DNA of 64,000 nucleotides from an uncultured Ruminococcus sp. (GCA_902794395.1 CADBHB010000002.1:1-64000); one strand, 5' to 3'; counted from the stretch's first letter, positions 1-9,982 are shown. Numbers and translations: made by a program. Notes: generated from the letters alone by a model not told the origin.

Positions 1-319
1 TATGGTAATTATATCATTTATTCTAAAGAAATGCTATATCCCACCGAATCAGGTTTCATTCATCGTGGCGCCGTCTAGCGGCATGGGGATTTAGTATAAT
101 ATCAGTCGGTAATATGTCATTATTATAGCAATAACAAAAGCCTTTGTCTATAAAATCAGGCGGCTCAGACACATGTGTCCAAGTCGTCTGATAATCAACG
201 CTTTTTTGTCGATCCGTATTCTCCGATATAGTCCTTTCTGATCTGATCCACTGCTTGCAACTTGTATTCATCCGATCTGACCCAATTGATTCTAAATAAC
301 TGTAAAAGCCATTTTGTAA
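1..319. other. AT-rich stretch without a supported gene
   Basis: This stretch lies downstream of the minus-strand membrane protein gene and is AT-rich. A 71-codon open frame (271 to 56, minus strand) is present. It has no recognisable domain, no convincing ribosome binding site and an amino-acid make-up unlike a folded protein, so it is not called. I see no clear terminator or RNA gene here. It may be decayed sequence at the edge of an acquired segment that continues beyond the window. Confidence 0.4.
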
Positions 320-1786
320 CTATTTAAGATCCAGAATAAAAACAGAATACTCTTCTTTATATATCGTAGAATCAAATCGGCTTTGATACAGCATCTTGAC
401 ATAATCAAATAAATCTTCCGGAACATCAGTCAAAGCGGTTTCTCTGCTAAAAACACAGTATATACTCTTTTCATCCGGGAACATACGCCTGCAAGTGTCA
501 ACAAACTGAGTATAACTCATGCTATGCAAACAACGGGCATCACGATTTACAAACGAAAGCTCTCTTTCGGAAAACGGAGAATATATCGTTCTGCCATCCA
601 AATACGGGACTAACGCATTACATGATTCTTCTGAATTGCAAACGATGATACTGTCGCTGCTGATTTGTTCGTTGATAAACTCCGCTGCGTTCTTAGAATC
701 CGAATAAGCTGATTGAATATCCTTTATCGCTAAACTATATCCATGTGTAACTATCGTATATCCGACGATAAACAAAATCAGGTATATATTCAATGCCATA
801 GGGCAGGATAATCTTTTCAAAAAAGAAGCATCTTTGTTCGGTGTTTCTTTTTTTATATCCAGAATAATCCAAACAATAAAGACGATAGCATAAACAATCG
901 TTATCCAACGCGAAGTCATATGACGGTAAACGAAAAATACCGCAATCTGCCAAGCGACGGTCATCGCACCGATGATAGTCTCATTCAGATAAACAAAAGC
1001 AGAAGAGCGCTTATTCAACACTAACGCGGCAATAAGAGCTAAAAACAACGCGGCGATAATGCCAAAAACAGCAAGTAGGATCGGCTTCTCTGATACGATT
1101 GATTTTGATAATGCTACCGATGTAAAGATACCGCTGAATTCAGCAACCAATAACACAATACTGAGAAAAGGAAGAAGCAAACCGACAATACTCGATTTTG
1201 ACGATTCTCCGGATCCTTTATTTATCTTTCTGCTTTTCAAAAACGACAACAGCCAAACATACCAGAGAATGAAAGCCATGCCCACCATCAGCATATGCGT
1301 TTGGAACAACAAAGCGATCAAAAAGCCATATAATACCGAGTGACGTGATCTGTCATGATATACCGCAGCTATAAGTATCACCAACAAAGCACAAAGGCTG
1401 TAGCTTCTGGAAATAACGGAAACGAAATAAACAAACATCGGACTGACCGCAAGTACCGCTTTAGTTATCGAACGGAATGGAGCAAAAAGCAAGAGAAAAA
1501 ACAGTGCCGTATCAACCAATAAAGAACTGATTATATTTAGCGCGATATACGGTATTCCTAATCTTGCAAAAGGAAATAACACAGCATACCACAACAGCGG
1601 ATGTCCTTCCTGCGATAGAACCAAAAAAAGATCGGAAATCTTCACATCGCGTGCAATCAGCCACGCCTGAGCCTCATCGCGCCACGGTTCATGACACACC
1701 AGAAGATACACATTAACAAAAACCACCACCGCAAAAATAATATACAAATAGATAGGCAATGATTTGATCCTTGTCCGAATACCCAT
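320..1786 (-). CDS. GT-C-like multi-pass membrane protein
   Basis: Membrane protein of about 488 residues with roughly ten hydrophobic segments. The N-terminal loop after the first helix reads HEPWRDEAQAW, followed by an HPLLWY motif. This acidic loop with an early Glu/Asp resembles the first extracytoplasmic loop of GT-C glycosyltransferases (PMT/ArnT-like), which transfer sugars from lipid-linked donors. The soluble C-terminal 100 residues are of unknown function. The start at 1786 is preferred over the ATG at 1825 because AAAGGAG sits seven bases before it. A promoter lies just upstream. The gene is AT-richer than everything after 2 kb, which suggests acquisition. Substrate unknown; the GT-C assignment is by motif only. 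Confidence 0.6.
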   Translation of the reverse strand: MGIRTRIKSLPIYLYIIFAVVVFVNVYLLVCHEPWRDEAQAWLIARDVKISDLFLVLSQEGHPLLWYAVLFPFARLGIPYIALNIISSLLVDTALFFLLLFAPFRSITKAVLAVSPMFVYFVSVISRSYSLCALLVILIAAVYHDRSRHSVLYGFLIALLFQTHMLMVGMAFILWYVWLLSFLKSRKINKGSGESSKSSIVGLLLPFLSIVLLVAEFSGIFTSVALSKSIVSEKPILLAVFGIIAALFLALIAALVLNKRSSAFVYLNETIIGAMTVAWQIAVFFVYRHMTSRWITIVYAIVFIVWIILDIKKETPNKDASFLKRLSCPMALNIYLILFIVGYTIVTHGYSLAIKDIQSAYSDSKNAAEFINEQISSDSIIVCNSEESCNALVPYLDGRTIYSPFSERELSFVNRDARCLHSMSYTQFVDTCRRMFPDEKSIYCVFSRETALTDVPEDLFDYVKMLYQSRFDSTIYKEEYSVFILDLK

Positions 1787-1856
1787 AACAAAACTCCTTT
1801 TACAGTCAGAGTGTTCAAATTTCATACCATAATGACAACAGCAAAAATGATAGATA

Positions 1857-1885
1857 ATTATATTGTATCATAGGTATGTTTTCAA
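1857..1885 (-). promoter_or_regulatory. sigma-A promoter for the GT-C-like gene
   Basis: On the minus strand TTGAAA (1885-1880) and TATAAT (1862-1857) are separated by exactly 17 bases, about 70 bases upstream of the start codon at 1786. Confidence 0.7.
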
Positions 1886-1908
1886 TACAATAGATTGCTT
1901 GGTGAATG

Positions 1909-1957
1909 TGACATCATTTTTTGAACACTGCCTACGCCTGACATCTTTTTTCAACAC
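1909..1957. repeat. Two imperfect direct repeats of about 20 bp
   Basis: Copies at 1909-1928 and 1939-1957, 30 bp apart. On the minus strand both read GTGTT(C/G)AAAAAA(T)GATGTCA. They sit at the junction of the AT-rich segment with the GC-richer backbone. Short tandem terminal repeats are typical of some insertion-sequence ends (the IS21 family, for example), so this may be a relic IS end. No transposase is present. Confidence 0.4.
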
Positions 1958-2000
1958 AACCCTATTCCTGTTATAATAATCCTAACACAGCCTCATGTCA

Positions 2001-2028
2001 CACACTAATGTGTGGCAGTGTGTTTTTT
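2001..2028 (+). terminator. Hairpin plus T6, terminator-like
   Basis: CACACT (2001-2006) pairs with AGTGTG (2017-2022) and is followed by TTTTTT. An alternative stem CACACA/TGTGTG overlaps it. No plus-strand gene precedes it, so it may be a leftover of a lost gene. Confidence 0.35.
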
Positions 2029-2064
2029 GAGTAAGAACGAGATGCAGTCGAAGCTCTAAATTTC

Positions 2065-3435
2065 TTATTTATGCGGTTTTTCGCGAGATATCCGGCATAC
2101 ACTCTCCACATGCGCCGTCCGCGGGAACATATCCACGGGCGTGACTTCCTTTGTTTCGTAGCCGATCTCGGCAAAATATTTCAGATCCCTTGCCAGGGTA
2201 GCGGGGTCGCAGGAGACATAGACCACGCGGTCGGGTGCCATTTTGCCGATGGTGCGGACAAGCTCCTCGCCGCAGCCCTTGCGGGGCGGGTCGAGTATCA
2301 CGACGTCCGGACGCGCACCCTCGCGTTCAAGCTGCGCGGCTGCCTGCGGAGCGTCGGCACACAAAAAGCGGGCGTTGCATATACTGTTAACCGCGGCGTT
2401 ATGCTCCGCGTCTTTTACAGCGTCGGGGATGATCTCAACACCGATGAGCTGTTTGCAGTCGCGCGCCATGGTCAGTCCGATGGTGCCCGTGCCGCAGTAG
2501 AGGTCGAGCAGGGTTTCCTCTCCGGTGAGGGCGGCGTATTCCCGCGCCTTGGCATAGAGCCGCTCCGCCTGAGCGCGATTTACCTGCCAGAACGAAAAGG
2601 GCGAGATAGTGAAGGTCAGCCCGCAGAGCACGTCGGTGATGACGCCGCTGCCGTATATAACGCGGTTTTTGCCGCCGAGGATAACGTTTGTTTTTTCTCT
2701 GTTGGAATTAATAATGACGGTTTTGAGGTTCGGCAGCCCCTCCCTGAGCATACGCACAAGCACATCCTCCTGTTTGAGTCCGTTGCCGTTGACCACATAG
2801 CAGACCATCAGCTCATCGGTTACTTCGCCGAGGCGGATGTACAGGTGGCGCAGCCTGCCCTTGCCCGTCGCCTCGTCGTAGATACTGTTGTCGGTTTGTG
2901 CCAGAAAATCGCGGGTAAGACGCATTACGTCGGCAAACACCGCGGGCTGTAGCGCGCAGTCGGCACAGTCGATTATGCGGTGACTGTGAAAGGCGTAAAA
3001 GCCCATTTGCACCTCGCCGTCTTTGGAAAGCCCTAAGGGAAGCTGCGCCTTGTTGCGGTAACGCAGCACACGCTCGCTGCCGATGATGGGGCGGATATTC
3101 GTTTGAATACCGCCTATGCGTTCCACCGCGTCGGCGACCTTTTGCCGCTTGAGGTCACATTCTTCTTTATAAGAAATATGCCGCCACACGCAGCCCCCGC
3201 AGCGCGAAAAATTCTCGCAGTCGGGCGTAATTCGTTCGGGCGCCGGTGTTATTATCTCCTCTATTTTGCCGAAGGCGTAGGTCTTTTTGACCTTTAATAT
3301 ACGCACGCGCAGCAGATCGCCGACAGCGGACTGCGGCACAAACACCGCCATGCCGTCCTCGGTCTTTCCCACGCCGCTGCCCTCGGCGGTGGCTGAGGTG
3401 ACGGAAAGCTCGATTATATCGTTCTTTTTTATCAT
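2065..3435 (-). CDS. rlmD: 23S rRNA (uracil-5-)-methyltransferase, RlmD/RumA family
   Basis: SAM-dependent enzyme of 456 residues that makes 5-methyluridine in rRNA; the family includes RlmD, RlmCD and TrmA. An N-terminal TRAM domain (residues about 1-60) is followed by a cysteine cluster with CGGC that binds [4Fe-4S]. The Rossmann domain shows DLYCGTGTIGL (SAM binding) and ILDPPRKG, and the catalytic loop reads YVSCDPATLARDL with the nucleophilic Cys. The length is normal. AAGGA precedes the ATG. The gene stands alone, divergent from murC. Which uridine is methylated (the Firmicute enzyme RlmCD does two) cannot be told from sequence. Confidence 0.9.
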   Translation of the reverse strand: MIKKNDIIELSVTSATAEGSGVGKTEDGMAVFVPQSAVGDLLRVRILKVKKTYAFGKIEEIITPAPERITPDCENFSRCGGCVWRHISYKEECDLKRQKVADAVERIGGIQTNIRPIIGSERVLRYRNKAQLPLGLSKDGEVQMGFYAFHSHRIIDCADCALQPAVFADVMRLTRDFLAQTDNSIYDEATGKGRLRHLYIRLGEVTDELMVCYVVNGNGLKQEDVLVRMLREGLPNLKTVIINSNREKTNVILGGKNRVIYGSGVITDVLCGLTFTISPFSFWQVNRAQAERLYAKAREYAALTGEETLLDLYCGTGTIGLTMARDCKQLIGVEIIPDAVKDAEHNAAVNSICNARFLCADAPQAAAQLEREGARPDVVILDPPRKGCGEELVRTIGKMAPDRVVYVSCDPATLARDLKYFAEIGYETKEVTPVDMFPRTAHVESVCRISREKPHK

Positions 3436-3615
3436 ATTATTTTCCTTTTTAGAATTATATTTTGCCTTAATGTCGTAAACTGTCTATATTTTACCATTAT
3501 CCGTGCGGTTTGGCAACAAAAGCGGTGCAAAATTAGGTATTTATTTTTCCGCTGAATTGTCTTATAATACTATTAGTAATATATACTGGATTCTCAGGGA
3601 ATGGAGTGGCGTATT

Positions 3616-4998
3616 GTGGATTACGATAAGCTTTTAAACGAAATCAAACGGATTCATTTCATCGGCATCGGCGGCAGCGGCATGTGCCCTATCGCGGAGA
3701 TTCTGATGAGCGAGGGATATGAGATCTCAGGCTCGGATATGAACGAGGGCGAGACCCTTGAAAAAATGAAGGGGTACGGCATCCCCGTTTACATGGGACA
3801 CGCGGCGGAAAACATCAAGGGCGCTCAGCTTGTGGTGTATTCGGCGGCTGTCAAGGAGACCAATCCCGAACGAATGGCGGCAAAGGAGCAGGGCATACCC
3901 TGCATTGAGCGCAGCGTCATGCTGGGCGTAGTGACCAGACGCTACAAGAGGAGCATAGCGGTTTCGGGCACCCACGGCAAAACAACCACCACCGCCATGC
4001 TTTCTCAAATATTGATAGGCAGCGGCTTTGATCCCTCGGCGATAATCGGCGGCAAGCTGCCCTTTATCGGCGGCAACAGCTATGTGGGTCAAAGCGATAT
4101 TATCGTCTGCGAGGCGTGCGAGTATGTGGACACCTTTTTGGAGCTTGATCCATTTATCTCGATAATCCTAAACGTGGACGCCGACCACCTAGACTACTTC
4201 AAAAACCTCGACAACATCAAGCGCTCCTTCAATAAATTCGCCAAGCAGACTACCGGTCTGCTGGTGCTCAACGGCGACGACGAGAACACCCTTGACAGCG
4301 TTAAGGACGTAGAGCTTGATAAAATAACCTTCGGCTTCGGCGACAACTGCGACTACCGCGCCGAGCACGTGACCGCCGACAAGGGCGTTCACGAGCAGTA
4401 TGACCTGTATTATCACGGCGAAAAGCTCTGCAATATCAAGCTTATCGTACCCGGCAAGCACAATGTATACAACTCGCTCGCCGCGGCGGCGACCGCGCAT
4501 CATCTGGGCGCAAGTCCCGCGGAGATCAGCGAGAACCTGCACAAATTCGGCGGAGTGCACCGTCGCTTTGAGATACTCGGCACGCCCGGCGGCATAACCG
4601 TGGCGGACGACTTCGCGCACCACCCCACCGAGCTTACCGCTACCCTCAACGCGGCGATGGGCATGGGCTTCCGCAAGGTTTGGGCGGTGTTCCAGCCGCA
4701 CACCTTCTCGCGCACCGCGATGCTGCTCGACGACTTTGCCGAGGCGCTGAAGATCCCCGATGTGGCTATCATCTCCGAGATACTGCCCGTGCGCGAGACC
4801 AATACCTACAACATCTATTCCCGCGACCTGGGCGCCAAGGTGCCCGGCTCGGTGTGCCTTGACACCTTTGAGGAGATAACCGACTACGTCTGCGAGCACG
4901 CGCAGGAGGGCGACCTGATACTCACCATGGGCGGCGGCAACGTGTATATGTGCGCCAACAAGATACTCAAGCAGCTGGAATTCAAGGCGAACAACTGA
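3616..4998 (+). CDS. murC: UDP-N-acetylmuramate--L-alanine ligase MurC
   Basis: Cytoplasmic ATP-dependent ligase adding L-Ala to UDP-MurNAc, the first amino-acid step of peptidoglycan synthesis. Domain 1 has the nucleotide loop HFIGIGGSGM. The central ligase domain has the P-loop SGTHGKTTTTAM and conserved NVDADHLDYF. The C-terminal domain has DDFAHHPTE and FQPHTFSR. I place the start at the GTG at 3616, not the in-frame ATG at 3601. GGAG at 3603-3606 is nine bases before the GTG, whereas the ATG has only GGGA touching it. The GTG start also gives the usual family N-terminus DYDKLLNEIKRIHFIGIGG. About 460 residues. Single-gene transcript ending in a strong terminator. Confidence 0.95.
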   Translation: MDYDKLLNEIKRIHFIGIGGSGMCPIAEILMSEGYEISGSDMNEGETLEKMKGYGIPVYMGHAAENIKGAQLVVYSAAVKETNPERMAAKEQGIPCIERSVMLGVVTRRYKRSIAVSGTHGKTTTTAMLSQILIGSGFDPSAIIGGKLPFIGGNSYVGQSDIIVCEACEYVDTFLELDPFISIILNVDADHLDYFKNLDNIKRSFNKFAKQTTGLLVLNGDDENTLDSVKDVELDKITFGFGDNCDYRAEHVTADKGVHEQYDLYYHGEKLCNIKLIVPGKHNVYNSLAAAATAHHLGASPAEISENLHKFGGVHRRFEILGTPGGITVADDFAHHPTELTATLNAAMGMGFRKVWAVFQPHTFSRTAMLLDDFAEALKIPDVAIISEILPVRETNTYNIYSRDLGAKVPGSVCLDTFEEITDYVCEHAQEGDLILTMGGGNVYMCANKILKQLEFKANN

Positions 4999-5041
4999 CA
5001 GCGTCAAGGCGGCGTGTGACTGCCTACAATTGAAAAACGAT

Positions 5042-5086
5042 AAAACGTCCACCGGGTCGATTATACCCGATGGACGTTTTTCTTTT
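5042..5086 (+). terminator. Rho-independent terminator of murC
   Basis: The stem AAAACGTCCA-CCGGGT (5042-5056) pairs with ACCCG-ATGGACGTTTT (5064-5080) and is followed by TTCTTTT. Confidence 0.85.
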
Positions 5087-5162
5087 CAGAAAGATCTATT
5101 ATGAAGAAATGTGTTGGAATTCTAAACGCAACACCGCGCAGCGCTTTCTAAGCGTATGAGCT

Positions 5163-6881
5163 TTACCAGTTGAGGAGCTGCTGCCAGAAGTCGTCATTTG
5201 ACTGATAGTCGCGGAAGGAGTCGGAATCGTCGTTATTGGGCTTTACCGAGGGGACGTACTCAGCGAGGGTCATCTCTATCTCCTGTGAATTGTTGTTGCG
5301 GGTCACGGTGAACTTTACGGTGTCGCCCACCTTTTTGCCCTCAAGTGCGCTGGTGATTTCCGCCTCACTCGACACCTCGGTGTCGCCGACCTTGGTTATG
5401 AGGTCGCCGCGCTTGAAGCCTGCCTTCTCGGCATTGGAGCCGGACTCGACTGAAAGCACATATACGCCTGTTTGCTTAACGCCGTAGTAGAACGCGGAGA
5501 GGTCGGAATTGATGTCCACAAACTCCATGCCTGTGCTGATCTTGCCGGTGACATAGCCGTAGTCCTTGAGGTCTCTGATGATGTTTACAACGGTGTTGAT
5601 GGGGATGGCGAAGGCGATGCCCTCTACCTCGGTGGCGCTGTCCTTCGCGTTGACTATGCCGACCAGCTCGCCGTTAGCGTTAAAGAGTCCGCCGCCGGAG
5701 TTTCCGGGGCTGATTTGAGCGTTGGTCTGGAGCAGGGTGAGGTTTTTATCCTCGATGGTGACCTCACGCGCCAGGGCGCTGATGATGCCGTCGGTCACGG
5801 TGCCGCCGAGGGTGCCCAGCGGGTTGCCGATGGCTATAACGTAGTCGCCGACGACCAGATCGCTGCTGTTGCCGAAGGTCGCGGGCGAAAGACCCGTCGC
5901 GTCGATCTTGAGAAGGGCGATGTCGTTGTCCGCGTCGCTGCCTATGAGCTCCGCGTCGTAAGTGGTCTCGCCGTCACGCAGGGTGACTGTGATCTTATTG
6001 GCGTTGTCTATTACGTGATGATTGGTGACGATGTAGCCGTCCTCGGAAATTATAACGCCCGAGCCTGCGCCCTGAGTCACATACTGACGGGCGAAAGCGC
6101 CTGTCTGAACGCCCTCGGTAGCGATCTCTACTACGCTGTTAGCGGTCTTTTTTACTATCTCGGATGTGCTGGCGGCGGTGCTCTGAGAGGTTGAGATGCC
6201 GTCGGTGGTCTTGCCGCTTGAGGATACCTGAGTGATGTTCAGCGAGCTTTTTTTGCCGCCCTCGGTGGAGCCGCTTTTGTTGAATCTATTGTAGACCACG
6301 CCGCCCGCAAAGCCGAGCACGCCCGAAGCGAGGATAGCTATTGCTAGGGACGCGGCGACAAATCCGCGGGACGCCGCTTTGGGAGAACGCTTTGCCTTTT
6401 TATGCGTCTCAGATGCGGTGACGGCGGCTGTACCGGAGGCTCGGGGCGCGGTGTAGTTGCTGCTGTAGGGGTTATCGCTCTGAGAGGCGGTGTAGGCGCT
6501 CTGTGACTTGGGCTGAGCGTAGGCGCTGTCGTAACGGTTGGGGTTATACGCGGCGTCGCTGTTTCTGCCGTTCACAAAGGAGTAGTGGTACTCGCCTGTG
6601 CGTCCGGAGCTGTCGGAATTCCATTCATAGGAGCTTTCCTCCTCAGCCGGTGCCGAAGTCTGTTGAGGCGCCGGAGTCTGCTGAGGTGCCGGAGTCTGCT
6701 GAGGTGTCGCCGTTTGCTGAGGTGTCACCGTTTGCTGAGGTGCCGACTGAGCAGCGGGCGCGGCTTCAAATGCCGCCCGGTTATCTATTGATACCTCCGC
6801 TTTTTCGTTTTGAACTTGGGGTGCGGTGTCAAAATCGCGGGTGGTTTCCTTGCTGAAATCATCAAAATAGTTGTCTGTCAT
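5163..6881 (-). CDS. htrA: HtrA/DegP-type membrane-anchored serine protease with PDZ domain
   Basis: Cell-envelope quality-control protease of about 572 residues. A Pro/Gln/Thr-rich cytoplasmic N-terminus (about 170 residues) is followed by one membrane helix (AASLAIAILASGVLGFAGG), so the protease is outside the cell. The trypsin-like triad is visible: His in VTNHHVID, Asp in DADNDIALLKI, Ser in SPGNSGGGL. A C-terminal PDZ domain includes GSNAEKAGFKRGDLI. Start at 6881: AGGAGG lies eight bases upstream of ATG ACA GAC; the longer frame to 7025 has no such signal. An 18-bp tandem repeat encodes PQQTxx units near the N-terminus. It converges with murC and has no regulator next to it. Confidence 0.92.
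   Translation of the reverse strand: MTDNYFDDFSKETTRDFDTAPQVQNEKAEVSIDNRAAFEAAPAAQSAPQQTVTPQQTATPQQTPAPQQTPAPQQTSAPAEEESSYEWNSDSSGRTGEYHYSFVNGRNSDAAYNPNRYDSAYAQPKSQSAYTASQSDNPYSSNYTAPRASGTAAVTASETHKKAKRSPKAASRGFVAASLAIAILASGVLGFAGGVVYNRFNKSGSTEGGKKSSLNITQVSSSGKTTDGISTSQSTAASTSEIVKKTANSVVEIATEGVQTGAFARQYVTQGAGSGVIISEDGYIVTNHHVIDNANKITVTLRDGETTYDAELIGSDADNDIALLKIDATGLSPATFGNSSDLVVGDYVIAIGNPLGTLGGTVTDGIISALAREVTIEDKNLTLLQTNAQISPGNSGGGLFNANGELVGIVNAKDSATEVEGIAFAIPINTVVNIIRDLKDYGYVTGKISTGMEFVDINSDLSAFYYGVKQTGVYVLSVESGSNAEKAGFKRGDLITKVGDTEVSSEAEITSALEGKKVGDTVKFTVTRNNNSQEIEMTLAEYVPSVKPNNDDSDSFRDYQSNDDFWQQLLNW
6661..6750 (-). repeat. Five 18-bp tandem repeats inside htrA
   Basis: Five consecutive 18-bp units, each beginning TGCTGAGGTG (first copy TGTTGAGGCG) on the plus strand, encode PQQTxx hexapeptides in the cytoplasmic tail of HtrA. 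Near-identical units suggest slippage, so copy number may vary between strains. Confidence 0.85.
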
Positions 6882-7044
6882 AGTATTTGCCTCCTGTTCA
6901 TCAATACCGTCGGTATTGTATTTCCTGATGTTGTCAATATAATAATCCCCAAAAGTGAAAACTGTATGAAATAGATATGAAAAATAGATATTTTTTACGA
7001 AAACATTAATTGATATGCCGCCCAAAAGACCGAAAGCAGGAAAA

Positions 7045-7914
7045 CTACGTGTCTTCCTGCTTTTCTTCGGTTTTTTCTTTTTTTTCGATTATGCGCTTGT
7101 TGACCTTTACGCCGTCAAAGCGCTTTTTGAAGGAGACCCTGCCCGTAAACTTCCGTCCGCAGTTTTTGCAGATGAAGTCCGCGTCGAAGCTTTTGTTGTG
7201 CAGCCTCCATTTTTTCAGGCGGCGCGCCTGTCTGCCGCAGACGTCGCAGGAGAATTTCATTTGCTCTCTGTCAACGTCGGGGTCTTTTAGGTCGGTGATG
7301 AAATGGTTTTTGAAGAGCATGCGCTTGTAGAACTCCTCGCAGTCAGCCTTGAGGATGCACTGCTCCAGCGGATAGCCGCCCATCACCTTTTTCATGCATT
7401 TAAGGCTGAGGTAGGCGTCCGCCGCGGCGCGGTGCTGCTCCTCCTCGGAAAAGCTTACGCCGATGATCTCGGCAAACCTGCCCAAGCCTATCTGGTTTCC
7501 CTCGTCGAACCTGTCGATGGCGCGCTCGCAGTACTCCTGCAGGTCGCAGTAGGAGCTGAGAAAGGGTATTGTTTTGTCGCGGTTATAAAACCTAAAGTTT
7601 TCGATCAGCGCGTGAATGTCCGAGGTGCCCCAGGTCATCAGGACGCTGTCGCCGACAAAGTCCTCAAACGCCCTCGACACGGAAAGAAAGTCCTCGCCGC
7701 CCGCCAGATCCTCGTTGGTTAGGTGGGTGAGCTGCTTGACCCTGCCGCTGAGCTTCTTGCCGATGCGCGGGGTCACCAGCCGCTCAAAGGCGGCGGTCTC
7801 GTTGAATTCCGCGTCGGTTTTCACCGCGCCGAATTCTATGATCTCATTCACAAAGCTGTGGGTGGACTTGCTGAAAGCCGTGTTCCACTCCAAATCAAGA
7901 ATTACGTAGTTCAT
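7045..7914 (-). CDS. DEDDh 3'-5' exonuclease (KapD/DnaQ-like) with C-terminal zinc ribbon
   Basis: Exonuclease of 289 residues. ExoI carries Asp/Glu in ILDLEWN, ExoII has Asp in WGTSDIHAL, and ExoIII has the His and Asp in QHRAAADAYL, giving a complete DEDDh set. The C-terminal 70 residues hold a treble pair of cysteines (CDVCG ... CKNCG), a zinc ribbon followed by a very basic tail, which suggests nucleic-acid binding. Members act on DNA or RNA ends; the substrate cannot be told. It is 38 bp downstream of typA on the same strand and is probably cotranscribed with it. Confidence 0.82.
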   Translation of the reverse strand: MNYVILDLEWNTAFSKSTHSFVNEIIEFGAVKTDAEFNETAAFERLVTPRIGKKLSGRVKQLTHLTNEDLAGGEDFLSVSRAFEDFVGDSVLMTWGTSDIHALIENFRFYNRDKTIPFLSSYCDLQEYCERAIDRFDEGNQIGLGRFAEIIGVSFSEEEQHRAAADAYLSLKCMKKVMGGYPLEQCILKADCEEFYKRMLFKNHFITDLKDPDVDREQMKFSCDVCGRQARRLKKWRLHNKSFDADFICKNCGRKFTGRVSFKKRFDGVKVNKRIIEKKEKTEEKQEDT

Positions 7915-7951
7915 TATTAAAATCAGTGGTCAGTCGCAAAGCACAAACGGC

Positions 7952-9778
7952 TTATTGCTTCTTGTTTCTAAACTGCTGCTTCATGCGCTGTTCCTTGGAG
8001 AGGATGCGCTTGCGCATACGGATGCTTTCGGGGGTAACCTCTACCAGCTCGTCGTCGGCGATGAACTCAAGGCACTGCTCCAGCGACATTACCGTGGGCG
8101 GCGTGAGCTTGAGCGCGTCGTCGCTGCCCGAGGCGCGGGTGTTGGTTATGTGCTTCTTCTTGCATACGTTGACGGTGATGTCCTCCGCCTTGGGGCTGGC
8201 GCCGACTATCATGCCCTCGTACACGGGCGTGCCCGCGCCGATAAACAGCCTGCCGCGCTCCTGCGCCGCGTACAGCCCGTAGGTTACCGCGTCGCCCGTT
8301 TCAAAGGCGATAAGCGAACCCTGGTGGCGGGTGACGATCTCGCCCTTAAATGGCTCGTAGCCGTCGAATACATGGTTCATTATGCCGTTGCCGTTGGTGT
8401 CGGTGAGAAATTCGGGGCGGTAGCCCATGAGTCCTCTGGCGGGAATGCGGAACTCGATGTGGGTCACGCCGCCTTCGCGGGTGCCCATGTTAATCAGCTC
8501 GCCCTTGCGGGAGCCGAGCTTTTCCATAACGGCGCCCACATAGGCGTCGGGAACCTCGACTATGAGGTACTCCATCGGCTCGCAGAGCTTGCCGTCGATG
8601 GTTTTGGTGATGACCTCGGGGCGCGAAACCTGGAACTCGAAGTTCTGGCGGCGCATGGTCTCGATTAGGATGGAAAGGTGCAGCTCGCCTCTGCCCGACA
8701 CCTTGAAGGTGTCGGCGCTGTCGGTTTCCTCGACGCGCAGGGCGATGTTGGTCTCGGTTTCCTTAAAGAGCCTGTCGCGGATGTTGCGGGAGGTGACGTA
8801 CTTGCCCTCCTTGCCCGCGAAGGGAGAATTGTTGACGATGAAATTCATTGTGACGGTCGGCTCGTCGATCTTGACGAAGGGCAGCGGCTCTACACAGTCG
8901 GAAGCGCAGATGGTCTCGCCGATGTTGATGTCCTGGATGCCGCTGACGCAGACGATGTCGCCTACGGTAGCCTCGTCGCACTCGATGCGCTTTAAGCCCT
9001 CGAACTGATAGAGCTTGCCGATGCGCACGACCTTGGTGGTGCCGTCGGTGTGACAGAGGGTCACTGACTGACCGTTCTTGACGCTGCCGCGCTCCACCCT
9101 GCCTACGCCGATACGTCCCACGAAGTTGTCGGCGTCGATATTTGAGATAAGTATCTGCAAGCCGCCGTCAAACTCGCCAACGGGCGCCGGTATCTCATTG
9201 ACGATGGCTTCAAACAGAGGCTTCATATCCGTTCCGGTTTCGTGATAGTCCTCCGTGGCGTAGCCGTCGCGCGCGGAGGCGTAGATGACGGGGAATTCGA
9301 GCTGGTCCTCGTCCGCGCCCAGCTCGATAAAGAGGTCGAGCACCTCGTCTACCACTTCCTCGGGTCTTGCCCCGGGACGGTCGATCTTATTGAGCACCAC
9401 GAGCGGCTTTTTGCCGAGTCCCAGCGCCTTTTTCAGCACGAAGCGGGTCTGGGGCATGCAGCCCTCGAAAGCGTCTACCAGCAGCACAACGCCGTCTACC
9501 ATTTGCAGAATACGCTCTACCTCGCCGCCAAAATCGGCGTGTCCGGGGGTGTCCACTATGTTGATCTTGATGCCGTTGTACATGACGGCGGTGGGCTTTG
9601 AAAGGATGGTTATGCCGCGCTCGCGCTCCAGGTCGTTGGAGTCCATCACGCGCTCCTCCACCGCCTCGTTGTCGCGGAAAATGCCGCTTTGACGCAGCAT
9701 TTGGTCGACAAGCGTCGTCTTGCCGTGGTCAACGTGGGCGATGATAGCTATATTTCTCAGGTTTTCTCTAACATCCAT
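7952..9778 (-). CDS. typA: Ribosome-associated translational GTPase TypA/BipA
   Basis: Translational GTPase of 608 residues, a relative of EF-G that acts in 50S assembly and stress adaptation. Motifs: G1 [13 protein letters not shown]3 [11 protein letters not shown]4 NKIDR. EF-Tu-like domain 2, two EF-G-like domains and the TypA-specific C-terminal domain are all present, giving the family's usual length. GGAG precedes the ATG. First gene of a two-gene unit with the DEDDh exonuclease. Confidence 0.95.
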   Translation of the reverse strand: MDVRENLRNIAIIAHVDHGKTTLVDQMLRQSGIFRDNEAVEERVMDSNDLERERGITILSKPTAVMYNGIKINIVDTPGHADFGGEVERILQMVDGVVLLVDAFEGCMPQTRFVLKKALGLGKKPLVVLNKIDRPGARPEEVVDEVLDLFIELGADEDQLEFPVIYASARDGYATEDYHETGTDMKPLFEAIVNEIPAPVGEFDGGLQILISNIDADNFVGRIGVGRVERGSVKNGQSVTLCHTDGTTKVVRIGKLYQFEGLKRIECDEATVGDIVCVSGIQDINIGETICASDCVEPLPFVKIDEPTVTMNFIVNNSPFAGKEGKYVTSRNIRDRLFKETETNIALRVEETDSADTFKVSGRGELHLSILIETMRRQNFEFQVSRPEVITKTIDGKLCEPMEYLIVEVPDAYVGAVMEKLGSRKGELINMGTREGGVTHIEFRIPARGLMGYRPEFLTDTNGNGIMNHVFDGYEPFKGEIVTRHQGSLIAFETGDAVTYGLYAAQERGRLFIGAGTPVYEGMIVGASPKAEDITVNVCKKKHITNTRASGSDDALKLTPPTVMSLEQCLEFIADDELVEVTPESIRMRKRILSKEQRMKQQFRNKKQ

Positions 9779-9953
9779 AATATTTCTCCGTTACTTGATA
9801 TAATGATACCTATTTATTATAGCACCATGCAAAGGGCTTTTCAACTTGTAAATTCCATCACGTTTTTTGACGGTCTGGTGGATTTTTAGTGATAAATGAT
9901 AAGTTTGCGAGCGCAGCTCCGCGAGGCGAGGATGAGGTATGGTATCATCCGCC

Positions 9954-9982
9954 TTGACTTTGCCCGCTTATTGTTATATAAT
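9954..9982 (+). promoter_or_regulatory. Promoter of the acn-icd-rex operon
   Basis: TTGACT (9954-9959), a 17-bp spacer, and TATAAT (9977-9982). GGAGG is six bases before the acn start codon at 10020. Confidence 0.8.

Noticed and set aside
56-271. 71-codon frame at the window start
   Set aside because: No domain, no ribosome site, AT-rich decayed context.
2071-2952. 293-codon open frame antisense to rlmD
   Set aside because: It is fully inside rlmD, which has all family motifs; the frame has no ribosome site and an unnatural composition. GC-rich genes here cast long antisense frames.
4189-5052. 287-codon frame antisense to murC
   Set aside because: Shadow of murC; no domain and no ribosome site.
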